A stretch of 64,000 bases of DNA from Ascoidea asiatica (lineage: Eukaryota > Ascomycota > Saccharomycetes > Ascoideales > Ascoideaceae), in assembly GCA_001600695.1 (NCBI GenBank), contig BCKQ01000008.1:124001-188000 (forward strand). Direction: 5' to 3'. A model generated the notes under the pieces. The model made no database searches, had not been told where the DNA came from, and saw nothing but the letters and a program-made list of their open reading frames with translations. The translations under genes and the position numbers were made by a program. Positions 1 to 9,107 of this stretch are shown piece after piece. Position 1 is the stretch's first letter; each line of letters starts with the position of its first letter.

Positions 1-1155
1 TTTATTCAGCTTTAAGTAAAGGATTTCATTGATTTTCGAGATTAAAAATATCGCTTTTTACAAAAATGTAATTACAAAAACTTTATACCAATATAAAAAA
101 ACGGTTACACCAGATTGAGACCTTCAATTATTGGAAATACTGATTGGTGTTGTCGAAGAAAATATAATGATCAGATATAAACATATTTGGTTTATAAAAC
201 GAATAATTGGCTAATGACCATCAAGAACAGGATCTCCATAAATTCTAAACGCGAAATGATATATATTTCAGAGAAAATTCCTCTTGACTCTCAACAGGAG
301 TATGAAAAAGTGGTTAATTTTAGAATTTTCAGACATCCAAATAAGGTTTAGAAGTCTGTTCACTACGGACTCAAACCTAATTTCCCAACTTAAACACTAA
401 TGTGATTGCCAATGGTATTTCCTAATGTTATTGGCTGTTTGGATAAATTCATGCTTTATTTCCATCTTTTCCACCTACTTGTAGTTCCTTCGTTCTTTCG
501 TTCTTTCGGCTATTTAAGTATACTCCTTTGATCATATTAAGTAGGACTCTTTGGGCTCATTGGGCTCATTGGACTCATTACTGAAAAATGTAATTGTAAT
601 ATGAACCTAAGGTTCCAAGCGTGAAAAAAAAAATCATCCTCTTTTATTCAATGAATTGTATTCTATGCTGTCCAATAATGGTGAATTATATGGCTTTTGA
701 ATTCTCTTCGATAATCTCAATTTCATGGAATAACTTTACCGTAGTATATTATTATTTAACCTAATTCTGACCACCAAATGCAATACCGGCCATTCCATAG
801 AATACAAAATACTAGTAAATACAATTACATTTACCAAGTTCCTGGAGTAATTCAAATGAAGAAGAAAATAAAATCACCCAATTTTATGAGTTGTATTAGT
901 TCTTTATGGTAGATGAAAAATCCAAAAGTAATCAATTCAACTCCTTTTTAGGACCAGCAACTAATCAGCCTTGGGTAATATTCGAATTGAGATGATTCAA
1001 TAACAAATCTGGTGGTTAGAAGATTATATAAATAAGTTGAGATTAGTTGTTTTTGTTTTTGATTGAGAGTATTGTTATTCATTATCAAACAGAAATCATC
1101 TCAGGATTTAATACAATAACCTCAAATCATTCGCTTGACATAACAACTTCTCAAA
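1..1155. other. gene-free left end and promoter of the first secreted-protein gene
   Basis: No open reading frame worth calling was seen. A TATA-like element (TATATAAATA, 1025-1034) lies about 130 bp before the ATG at 1156. A 9-bp tandem repeat (TTGGGCTCA twice, then TTGGACTCA) occupies 551-577, and a CGTTCTTT direct repeat lies at about 491-508. Confidence 0.6.
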
Positions 1156-1713
1156 ATGAAATTCCAACTTCTCTCTCTTTTAACCTCAGTTTCTTCCATT
1201 TTAGCAGCTGCTATTCCAGGCTCTTCAACTACCTCTTCCACTGAAAGCTTTGGATTGATCATTGAAGCTTCCGAATATCTTGAAATCGATGCTCTTGGAC
1301 TTAATATCAAAGAAGGTATTCTAGGAACCTACTATGTGTATGTTGGGGAATCCACCACAGACTTCGAGACGGTGACCTATGATGCTATTGAAGGAACATT
1401 GTCTTGTGCTCTCACTGCTGCTGATAATGTTGTCAAATCTCTTACAGCTGATTTGGTTTCTGTTGGTACCTGTGAAGCTTTGATATTCAACTCATTGGTT
1501 GCAGATGTTAAATTCACCTTTGACCAGGATAATTATTTATTGAAGAATGGAGAGAAAAAAGAGTTTTATGCTTGTAAGAATATCTTCACAGATTTAGCTG
1601 ATTTATTGGATCTCACTGCCATTGTTGAATTCAATCAAGATAACTTCCTAATTGTTTCTACTAAATTCAACGACAACTGCCATCCAGTTTATGTTAAACA
1701 GTGTGGTTGTTAA
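1156..1713 (+). CDS. small secreted protein, divergent member of a three-gene family
   Basis: The 185-residue product starts with a clear signal peptide (MKFQLLSLLTSVSSILAAA). Its body resembles the proteins encoded at 3069 and 58530: a GLNIKEG...YYVYVGES segment at about 48-65, a KFTFDQDNYLLKNGEKKEFYACKN-like segment near 120-143, and a Cys-containing C-terminus. It is Cys-poor to moderate, with several Cys toward the end, which fits a folded extracellular protein. The pattern (Gly-Leu near the start, NGxxxxFYACK, then a final Pro-containing strand) recalls fungal cell-wall proteins of the Pga30/Pga31/Rhd3/Afb1 type, but that is from memory and not a database match. No GPI signal is visible. 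Function is not known. It is clearly more diverged than the other two copies. Confidence 0.75.
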   Translation: MKFQLLSLLTSVSSILAAAIPGSSTTSSTESFGLIIEASEYLEIDALGLNIKEGILGTYYVYVGESTTDFETVTYDAIEGTLSCALTAADNVVKSLTADLVSVGTCEALIFNSLVADVKFTFDQDNYLLKNGEKKEFYACKNIFTDLADLLDLTAIVEFNQDNFLIVSTKFNDNCHPVYVKQCGC

Positions 1714-3068
1714 AAAGCAAAAGTCAGTTCTATTTAACTAATAGAAGAAAATTAATTCTCCTCCTTCAATAAACATCTTTCTAATTACATTCTTCAAATA
1801 CATCGTAACTACTTACTTCCAATACTTCTTGCACTTGCAATGTGTCCATATTCCAGAGGTGTTCCTGGTAAGAAGAGACCCAACTGAAAGTGCACCCTCG
1901 GATATCGTTGGAGTCTCGGAGCTTGCGACCTCGAGGCCTAGAACTTTGTTCAATCACTTTCAGACCTGGGATTTTTATGAGATACAATACATTAATATTG
2001 TTTGGATCTTTTCTCTGGATTACTTCTTCAATTCCAAGAGAGCTGTCGACCTTGGTTATTTTCTGGTGGGTAATGAATCATGGAAATACCATGGTAAAGT
2101 GGGAGAGTATTGAAGTGCTGTAGCGATGGGGGAGCTAGTTTAAGACCCTACCAAAATATCTGGGGGCTTAAGCTGTATAATCTAGGTTTATGGTAACAGG
2201 TCTAGATTCAAATATAGGTTTATTCCCCATTTTCATACCTAAATAGAGCAATATTCGAGGATATTTGAATTGCTTATAATACTCGTATAACTTATTTTAA
2301 GCTACAGAATGAAATTGGCCAAGGGCATTTGCCGGCAACTCCAATTAACCTCAGTACCAAACTTTTATTTTGCTTAATTCCCGTATTATTATCAATTGAG
2401 CCTTTCTGGTTCTTAAAATGCACAGGCTTTGCAAGAATAATAATACTAGTAATTTTAATTAAAGCAAGACATGAAGCTGGGAATAAACAATACACAATAC
2501 ATAATGGAATTGTGCCGGTGATCAAGGTTAGAAATGCCGAATGGTGACAGAAGGATTGAATATTGGTGTTAGTTTACTGCTAATGAATTATTTTACAAAC
2601 CACATAGAAAAGAACAAATATCTATTTGTTTACTCTTTCATGGTAAGAACAACAATCAATTTTATTATTTTAAAAACATTCATTAACCCCCCTTTGAATA
2701 ATTATTGGCAGGAATAATTGGTAGGAAGACCAAGTAGGAAGCTTGATCATCTAAAATGGACAGAAGCAAAGAAGAAGTAATCCAAAGGCAAAACAGCAAT
2801 ATTTTCAATTTATGAAAGTCTTTGGCAATTAAAGAAATGAAAGAAAGAAATGAGAAACAATTGAAAGAAATGAGAAACAAGTGAACGAGAAATGGAACAC
2901 AGACTTGGATAGAATAAAAGAATATAAATATGGATTGAATCCCATTATTATTTATACTATTTTCAATCTCTTTTATTTCCTCAACCAACAATATTAATTT
3001 AATTAATTACCCACATTCGCTAATATTTTCATATAAATACTTTAATTTTCAAACATTATTAATTCAAA
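1714..3068. other. intergenic region with promoter of the second secreted-protein gene
   Basis: No credible gene; the short frames here lack signal, domain or homology. The proximal promoter of the gene at 3069 carries a TATA-like segment shared with the paralogue at 58530 (listed separately). The remainder is unremarkable AT-rich DNA. Confidence 0.5.
2921..2943 (+). promoter_or_regulatory. TATA-like promoter element shared by secreted-protein paralogues
   Basis: AATATAAATATG followed by TTGAATCCC lies 148 bp before the ATG at 3069. The same arrangement (AATATAAATATG, two differing bases, TTGAATCCC) is at 58369-58391, 161 bp before the paralogue's ATG. The surrounding promoter DNA is mostly diverged, so this segment looks selectively retained. 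A core promoter role is inferred. Confidence 0.5.
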
Positions 3069-3656
3069 ATGCAATTTCAATTATTAGCAATCTTAGCTGC
3101 TGCTACCACTGTTTACTCAGTTGCCATTCCAGGTAATCAAGGTAATCAAGGTAATCAAGGAAACAAAGTATCTGAACAAAAATCCAACTATGATTGTTCA
3201 TTAGTTGCTTATGCTCCAGATTACAACAAGGTTAATAACTATGGTCTTAATATTAAGGAAGATAATGATGGTAATTATTATTTCTATGTTGGTTCTTCCC
3301 ACTCAGATAAAAAGACTTTAGCTTACAATCCAACTGATTGTAAACTAACTGCTACTCCAAATGATTCTAAAAACAAAGGCAAGACCATGAATGTTAGTTT
3401 TGGAAGTGATGATGGATCTAAATCCTTGAAATTACAAACTACTACTCCAGATGCTAAATATACATTTGATGATAATAAGTTCTTACTCAAAAATGGAGAA
3501 AAGGAAACTTACTATGCATGTAAGAATTACTTAACTGGAACTAAAGGGAATTCCAAGAAAGATAATATGAAATCATTCAGCAAATCCAACTATATGATTG
3601 TTGCTTCTAGAACCGACAGTTCATGTTGTCCAATTAATATTCAAAAAGCTTCTTAA
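3069..3656 (+). CDS. small secreted protein, paralogue of 58530-59087
   Basis: The 195-residue product has an N-terminal signal peptide (MQFQLLAILAAATTVYSVA). A short linker follows in which GNQ is repeated three times, encoded by perfect 9-bp repeats, then a compact domain with five Cys (YDCSL, TDCKL, YYACKN, SSCC). Over the mature domain it differs from the protein at 58530 at only about eight residues, whereas the linker differs by repeat number. Potential N-glycosylation sites exist (for example NVS). Gene 1156-1713 is a distant relative just upstream. The fold resembles small fungal cell-wall proteins (Pga30/31-like, from memory); no enzymatic motif is seen. It is followed about 0.4 kb downstream by an antisense tRNA-Ala gene, the same order as around 58530. 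Confidence 0.85.
   Translation: MQFQLLAILAAATTVYSVAIPGNQGNQGNQGNKVSEQKSNYDCSLVAYAPDYNKVNNYGLNIKEDNDGNYYFYVGSSHSDKKTLAYNPTDCKLTATPNDSKNKGKTMNVSFGSDDGSKSLKLQTTTPDAKYTFDDNKFLLKNGEKETYYACKNYLTGTKGNSKKDNMKSFSKSNYMIVASRTDSSCCPINIQKAS
3132..3158 (+). repeat. 9-bp coding tandem repeat (GNQ x3)
   Basis: Three perfect copies of GGTAATCAA lie just after the signal-peptide region; a fourth degenerate copy follows. The paralogue at 58530 has a single unit here, so the linker length changes by slippage. Confidence 0.9.
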
Positions 3657-4072
3657 GCTTATTAAGTCTCTTAATTGCCAATTTGTATCTTAGTTTTGAT
3701 TATGATATTTTTGACCTTCTTGAAATATATCCTATGTTTCCAACTCGACATACCAGTTAGTTGATGTTGACTTTATAGTTCTTCTATAATTCTTTTTTAT
3801 AATTCTCATTCTTTATATTGTGTTATGCTTGGATAAGTTCCTTGTTCAATAAATAGCCTTTTCACCCTTTCAATAAATACATTCACTTAAATCAATACTC
3901 TTTTATTCATATTCGTAGCATTAATAACTCTGAAAGAAAGAAAGAGAGAAAGAAAGAAAGTAAAGACTCCTATTCTTTTGATATAAAGAGATCTAAAATA
4001 TGTAAAATAGGCATAAAGAGATAATATAGATATAAAATAGATATAAAATAGATATAAAAAAGTAAAAAAGAA
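3657..4072. other. 3' region between secreted-protein gene and tRNA-Ala
   Basis: AT-rich with GAAA/AGAAAG simple repeats near 3930-3960 and a tandem ATATAAAATAG-type repeat near 4025-4055. Short matches to the 3' region of the paralogue at 58530 remain (an ATAAATAG-C/A-CTTTT block and a GGATA-GTTCCT block), evidence that the whole unit was duplicated. The poly-T on the minus strand just beyond the tRNA would serve as the Pol III terminator. Confidence 0.5.
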
Positions 4073-4145
4073 TGGACGAGTCCGGAGTCGAACCGGAGAC
4101 CTTCTGCACGCTAAGCAGACGCGCTACCAACTACGCCACACGCCC
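4073..4145 (-). tRNA. tRNA-Ala (anticodon AGC), copy 1
   Basis: A 73-nt tRNA folds completely: acceptor GGGCGTG with CTCGTCC, D stem GCGT/GCGC, anticodon stem TCTGC/GCAGA with loop TTAGCGT, T stem TCCGG/CCGGA and discriminator A73. The anticodon at 34-36 is AGC (read as IGC). G3:U70, the alanine identity pair, is present. T6:T67 is a mismatch. Position 37 is G. It lacks an intron. A run of T follows on the transcribed strand, as expected for Pol III termination. Identical to the copies at 7698 and 59519. Confidence 0.97.
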
Positions 4146-4609
4146 AAGTAATTATTTTTATTTTGTAATATCAAACTGCACAAACTTCCGCCATTCGTCT
4201 CCTTCGTTTCTGGGTAAAACCTGCTAAAATTTACTGAGAAAAGTGTATTGGAAAACCATCGCTTAAAAGTGACGGTCACGTGCAGTCTTTTTTTTTCTTT
4301 ACGCGTCTTTCGCTGCTGTCGCTGATTTCGGGTTCTTTGACTGAAAACAATTTGATTTGACTTTAATTTATGTTTTTATTTTCGTGGCCGTTGATTTAGA
4401 ATGTTGTTAAAATATAAAGATAAATATAATTTTTCACTCACCAAGACTTTGAAATGATCTGCCTATTGGTGATTGATATCAATCCTTTAAATAATTTACA
4501 AGAATACTAATTCATTATATCATATATATTCTTTGATCAATTGCAACTTTACTGATTTCTAAACTGGCTTTTTATATATCATTATCATATCTATCGTATC
4601 TTATTATCA
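4146..4609. promoter_or_regulatory. promoter region of the 4610 gene with a GC-richer patch
   Basis: This 464-bp stretch separates tRNA-Ala copy 1 from the gene at 4610. It contains a moderately GC-rich patch at about 4185-4400 with a Cbf1-type E-box at 4275-4282 and ACGCGTCTTTCGCTGCTG-like GC sequence after it. The last 200 bp before the ATG are AT-rich. No gene is seen. Confidence 0.5.
4275..4282. promoter_or_regulatory. E-box GTCACGTG (Cbf1-type site)
   Basis: GTCACGTG within the 12-mer ACGGTCACGTGC; the same 12-mer recurs at about 20283-20294. It lies 328 bp upstream of the ATG at 4610. CACGTG with a 5' T/GT flank is the established Cbf1 core in yeasts; binding here is inferred. Confidence 0.5.
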
Positions 4610-6940
4610 ATGGGAGATACAGAAACTATTAATACCACTAATAATACTCAGATTAATAATAATAATGATAATAATGATAATGATAATAATAAAAGTAATA
4701 AAAATACAACTTCAGATAATTGGAATGTAGATGTTTGCTTTAAAGTTATAAATTCCAGTACTATTCCAAAGATATCATTTATAAATTTAAATTTAAATGC
4801 TCCTTTTATATTAATATTAAATGATTATTCAAATTTTATTCAAATATCGGATTTTAATAATAATTCAATTATTGAATTTTTTTTAAATGGTGATAAGTTA
4901 GTTATTTCAAATAATTCAATATCAATTTTAAATTTACTTAATAAATTACCAATTAATTCTTCTATTATAAATATTGATGTAATTTTAAAAGTTTTACCTT
5001 TAAGTATTCCTCTTACTTTCTTACCCGATAATACCACTACCACCACCACTACTACTACCACTACTACTACCACTAATAATAATAATGATAATAATATCTT
5101 AAATCCAATATCCATATCAATCAGATTCAATGAAATGAATTTAATTTATAAATTAACTTCAAAATCAAGGAAAAAAAAATTAAATTCTTCAAATATTTAT
5201 TCAGGTTTATTTTTTTCTATATTTCCTCAACTTACCACCACTGATCATAAAGATAATAATAATATAAGTGATAATATAAGTGATAATATAAGTGATAATG
5301 AAATTGATAAGAATAAGGAAAGTGACAAGAAAGATGATAAGGAAAATGATAATGATAATTATAATGAAATAATGAAATTATTAAACTCAGATTTCCCACC
5401 ATATAATTATATTCTATTAACTTATTTAGTATCAAATTCTTCTTCATTCTCAAGTATTTTTCTTGATTTTATGATGAGAATTTTTCCAACAAATTTATTA
5501 AAATATTTAAAAGAAAATGATAAAAAAATTTTAAAATTTATTCATAATTCAAATTCAAATTTATTTCTTGATTTTTTTCAAAAAATTAATAATTATTCTA
5601 AAAAAAATTTTAATTTAATTTCAAATCCAATTATTGCTAAATTTTTTACTTCAAATGAACTTTTATCCAATATTAATATTAATATCAATAATAATCAAAA
5701 TCAAAATCAAAATCATAATTATAATCAAAATTCAAAAATAATTACAAAAGAATCTCCAATAGAAAAAGAACTTTTAAAGGAAACAACAAAATTACCTTCA
5801 AAGGTAATCTCTAAAATAACTTCAAAGATTGATACTTCCATAAATACAAAATTAAACCATAATATAATATCTAAAGAAAATTCTAAAGAAAATTCTAAAG
5901 AAAATTCTAAAGAAAGCTCTAAAGAAAGCTCTAAAGAAAGCTCTAAAGAAAGCTCTAAAGAAAGCTCTAAAGAAAGCTCTAAAGAAAGCTCTAAAGAAAG
6001 CTCTAAAGAAAGTTCTAGAAAAGTCTCACTCTCAAGCCCGATTAATCACTCTGTTACAAATTTTATCAATAATATTCTCACTCATCCAAGTCATGATCGT
6101 AATAATAATAATAATCATAATCATAATAATAATCATAATCATAATAATAGTAACAATAATAATAGTTTTGATAAACGGAAATCATCAACATCTAAAAGAA
6201 AATCAATTTCAGAAATTGAAGATGATACTTTAAAAAAACCCACTAATAACTCAAGTTTAAAAAGACAAAAACCAAATTTATTTACATTAAATAATAAAAA
6301 TTTAGAATCTCATTCTACTATAATGGGTGAAAATATATCACCAGTTCAAAGTATTGTTCAAATGAATGAACCTGAAGCTACTCCACCTTGGGTTTCGCCA
6401 CATCTTAAAACAATGGCAACAAAAGATCCAAGAAGAGCTATTTATTCAAAACTTCCTAAAAAACCTAATAGTAGTAATAACAATATTTCTAAAAATGCTT
6501 TCCCACAAGGTCCTAAACTGTCTTCAGTTACTACATCCAATTCAAATCTCACCTCTTCTATACCATCTACTTTACCTTCTATTCCTAATAAAAAGTCTAT
6601 TCATTCTTCAGTTTCTCCAACGCAACAAGGTCCTAATTATAGACGTAATTCTTCAATACATCTGAATATTAAACCTAATTCGGTTACAAAAAATACTATA
6701 TCAATTGCTATTAATATAATTACAAAAAATGATATAAAATATGTCAAATCTAATGAAGTTAGTGTATTCTCGATTTTAAAAGATGTTATAACTTCAACAT
6801 TGAAATATTATGGGTATCCATTCAATTCTTTTGATATCAAATCAAAAGCTAATTCTAATGCACCTCTTTATTATAATCGATCTTTGGTAGCTAATGGGAT
6901 AAAAGATGAAGATTGTGTTTTGGTTACACTTTATTATTAA
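4610..6940 (+). CDS. large low-complexity protein of unknown function
   Basis: The 776-residue product has three parts. An N-terminal segment (about 35-210) of alternating hydrophobic and polar residues looks folded but is interrupted by a poly-Thr run. A helical segment follows at about 255-350. The long middle is disordered, with 12 copies of a Ser-Lys-Glu-Ser/Asn tetrapeptide at about 421-468, Asn/His runs, a basic KRKS cluster and short motifs such as PWVSPHLK and DPRRAIYSKLP. The last about 75 residues look like a small beta-rich domain ending in VLVTLYY, which may be ubiquitin- or RA-like. The basic patches and disorder suggest a nuclear regulator, but this is a guess. I do not recognise an orthologue. 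The ATG at 4610 follows an AT-rich leader. Confidence 0.8.
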   Translation: MGDTETINTTNNTQINNNNDNNDNDNNKSNKNTTSDNWNVDVCFKVINSSTIPKISFINLNLNAPFILILNDYSNFIQISDFNNNSIIEFFLNGDKLVISNNSISILNLLNKLPINSSIINIDVILKVLPLSIPLTFLPDNTTTTTTTTTTTTTTNNNNDNNILNPISISIRFNEMNLIYKLTSKSRKKKLNSSNIYSGLFFSIFPQLTTTDHKDNNNISDNISDNISDNEIDKNKESDKKDDKENDNDNYNEIMKLLNSDFPPYNYILLTYLVSNSSSFSSIFLDFMMRIFPTNLLKYLKENDKKILKFIHNSNSNLFLDFFQKINNYSKKNFNLISNPIIAKFFTSNELLSNINININNNQNQNQNHNYNQNSKIITKESPIEKELLKETTKLPSKVISKITSKIDTSINTKLNHNIISKENSKENSKENSKESSKESSKESSKESSKESSKESSKESSKESSKESSRKVSLSSPINHSVTNFINNILTHPSHDRNNNNNHNHNNNHNHNNSNNNNSFDKRKSSTSKRKSISEIEDDTLKKPTNNSSLKRQKPNLFTLNNKNLESHSTIMGENISPVQSIVQMNEPEATPPWVSPHLKTMATKDPRRAIYSKLPKKPNSSNNNISKNAFPQGPKLSSVTTSNSNLTSSIPSTLPSIPNKKSIHSSVSPTQQGPNYRRNSSIHLNIKPNSVTKNTISIAINIITKNDIKYVKSNEVSVFSILKDVITSTLKYYGYPFNSFDIKSKANSNAPLYYNRSLVANGIKDEDCVLVTLYY
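5033..5075 (+). repeat. ACC/ACT triplet repeat encoding poly-Thr
   Basis: A run of ACC and ACT codons inside the gene at 4610 encodes about 16 consecutive Thr, followed by Asn codons. It is a length-variable coding microsatellite. Confidence 0.85.
5870..6013 (+). repeat. 12-bp coding minisatellite, 12 units (SKEN x3, SKES x9)
   Basis: Exactly 144 bp of TCTAAAGAAAAT (three units) then TCTAAAGAAAGC/T (nine units), in frame with the gene at 4610. The near-perfect units point to recent expansion. The encoded stretch is charged and probably disordered. Confidence 0.95.
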
Positions 6941-7697
6941 TTTATCAGATATTATAATTTGTTTGAAAGTCTTCATGACCTTGCATATATTCAAATTTTT
7001 CCTTTTCATTTTATATTCTATTTATTCGGGATCTTTAAAATTCATCATCTTTTTTACTGATATGTTAAATTTCTTATAATTTTTTCAAGTTTCCTGGTTA
7101 GGAAAAAAAAAAGGAAGAATAAAAAAAGGCTTTTGATAATCATTAATTGTATATAATAGTAAAGATATAAAAGTAATTTATAGTGGAATAAAACGGAAGA
7201 TATATTTTAGTGGTGAAACAAACGTCGGAGATACTAATCATTATATACTACAATTTTGTTAAATTCATAAACAAAGCCAAAAAAGAATGCTTAAGATAAA
7301 ATATGTCGTGATGAGAAGAAGCAATTGTTTGGGAACTATTGAATAAGAAAATTGAAGGTACATTATTTTTTTTCCAATTTTTCTTATCTGAAGCTTACTA
7401 AACATGGCATAGTTTCAAATGTTTCGCTATAAGACTGGTAATATAGATTTGAATTACCAATGCTGTTTTTCAAATAATGAATATTGCTTTTATATTCCTT
7501 TTCAGAGTAACCATTCAAGCTTATTGAACTCTTAAATAGAAACTAATAAACATGTATTAAAGAAAGAACATTAACAGAAAAGTCTAAGATAAGTCTCAGT
7601 AGATATTAATTTTGTAAAACAGATAGACAAAAAGAAAGCCACTTTAAACAGAAACATTCTTTTATGAAATTTATTTTTTGAAAGGCAACGTATTCCT
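6941..7697. other. intergenic, no gene seen
   Basis: AT-rich DNA between the gene at 4610 and tRNA-Ala copy 2. No ORF with any recognisable content. It probably holds the 3' end signals of the former and the upstream region of the tRNA. Confidence 0.5.
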
Positions 7698-7770
7698 GGG
7701 CGTGTGGCGTAGTTGGTAGCGCGTCTGCTTAGCGTGCAGAAGGTCTCCGGTTCGACTCCGGACTCGTCCA
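7698..7770 (+). tRNA. tRNA-Ala (anticodon AGC), copy 2
   Basis: Same 73-nt sequence as copies 1 and 3, here on the plus strand: G3:U70 pair, anticodon loop TTAGCGT, GGTTCGACTCC B-box, A73. Five T residues at about 7775-7779 form the Pol III terminator. Unlike the other two copies it is not next to a secreted-protein gene; the convergent neighbour is the GH16 gene. Confidence 0.97.
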
Positions 7771-7953
7771 CTCCTTTTTGTATGCACAATACAAAAAAAC
7801 TATTATAAAGAAATATTTATTAATTTTATATTGTATACTTTTTTTTATCTTGTTAAAAAAATATTAAAGCCTTTTTTACTTGCTTCAAGAAATCGAATAA
7901 AAGAATTTTAATAAGAAATATCTATTTTGAATGTATTTCAAATAATAATACTG

Positions 7954-7984
<31 letters not shown>

Positions 7985-8267
7985 AATAAACAAAGAAGAA
8001 ATTATGTAATAAGAAATTATGTAATGAAAATAAATTATTGTAGTGTTTAAGTAATATTAATAACTCTATGAAATTAAAATAAGAAGTAGAAGATAAAGAT
8101 GAAAAAGAAATGCAGAAATAGTTTATAATAATTTTTTTTTTTTTTTGTATATGAAATTTGTTTGAAATAACAATTAACCGAAAAAAACCAAACCAGAAAA
8201 AGTATGATGATAAAAATAAATAAATAATGATGAATTGAAATATGATTAAAGTAGAGTGAAATTAAAT
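7771..8267. other. intergenic region with simple repeats
   Basis: Contains an AT dinucleotide run (about 7951-7979), a perfect 15-bp tandem duplication AAGAAATTATGTAAT (7996-8010 and 8011-8025) and a T tract near 8132-8146. No gene is seen. It spans the tRNA terminator and the 3' side of the GH16 gene. Confidence 0.6.
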
Positions 8268-9107
8268 TTATGCTAATTCATCAAATTCTTTTATTGCTTC
8301 AGATATTCTACCATTAATTTCACCATCAGTTGATTCAATAGAAGTATAATCACCAGATTTATCAGAATAAGTATATTCTGAACCTGAAGAATAATCAGAT
8401 ACAGTTAATTTTTTAACATGCATATTAAATGGAGCTTGAGTATAATCAGTATAACCACCAGCCCATTCAATTGTACCAATTTCATTAGTTGGATCACCAC
8501 CAGCCCATAAACCAATAAATATATACATTGGAGTTTGTGGATAACCTTCAGAAGTTTCTGGAGTTAAAGTTCTAACTAAAATTGAATCAATATAAAAATC
8601 TAATTGATCTTTTGTCCAATTTAAAGTATAATTATGATAATCACTAACAGCATTTTCAACAGCATGATAAGCACCTCTATCATAAGTTTCAACATTACCT
8701 TGATAAAAATAATTTGATTGAGCTTGAACATTATCACCACCTAACCATTCCCAATCAATTTCATCAAGTATATCACTTTGTAAAAAAACACAAGAAACGA
8801 TTCCAGTACCTGAAGCAGGTTTAACAATTGCTTCAACTTTACCAAACATTATTGTAACATTTGATTTTATTGAAGGATTATCACCTTGTTCAGATAAAGT
8901 TAATTCAATTCCATCATCTGTATAATCAACAGAACCTGTAGTACCATATCTTTCAAAATATTTTGATTCAGATTTAAAATCTTCAGAAAATGAAGAACCT
9001 AAAGCAGCAACTGGAGAACAAGTTTCACTTAATGGATTACAATCAACTGCAAAAGCTGGAATTGTGATTAATGAGGATAGTATTGAATAGAATAATATTG
9101 ACACCAT
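8268..9107 (-). CDS. CRH-type GH16 cell-wall transglycosylase (chitin-glucan crosslinking)
   Basis: The 279-residue product starts with a secretion signal (MVSILFYSILSSLITIPAFA). It carries the GH16 catalytic motif DEIDWEW at 115-121, where the first Glu and last Glu are nucleophile and acid/base in this family, followed by GGD. Aromatic substrate-cleft residues (NYFYQG, YHNYTLNW, IGLWAGGDP) match Crh1/Utr2-type enzymes, which transfer chitin chains onto beta-glucan in the wall. An early Cys pair (CNPLSETC) is also typical. It is much shorter than S. cerevisiae Crh1 (507 residues). The Ser/Thr-rich tail and GPI-anchor signal are absent, and there is no CBM18 before the catalytic domain. It is therefore probably a soluble secreted form. 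Which CRH paralogue it represents cannot be decided. Confidence 0.9.
   Translation of the reverse strand: MVSILFYSILSSLITIPAFAVDCNPLSETCSPVAALGSSFSEDFKSESKYFERYGTTGSVDYTDDGIELTLSEQGDNPSIKSNVTIMFGKVEAIVKPASGTGIVSCVFLQSDILDEIDWEWLGGDNVQAQSNYFYQGNVETYDRGAYHAVENAVSDYHNYTLNWTKDQLDFYIDSILVRTLTPETSEGYPQTPMYIFIGLWAGGDPTNEIGTIEWAGGYTDYTQAPFNMHVKKLTVSDYSSGSEYTYSDKSGDYTSIESTDGEINGRISEAIKEFDELA

Noticed and set aside
1047..1244. 65-codon frame overlapping the first secreted-protein gene
   Set aside because: Overlaps the signal peptide of a well-supported gene in another frame.
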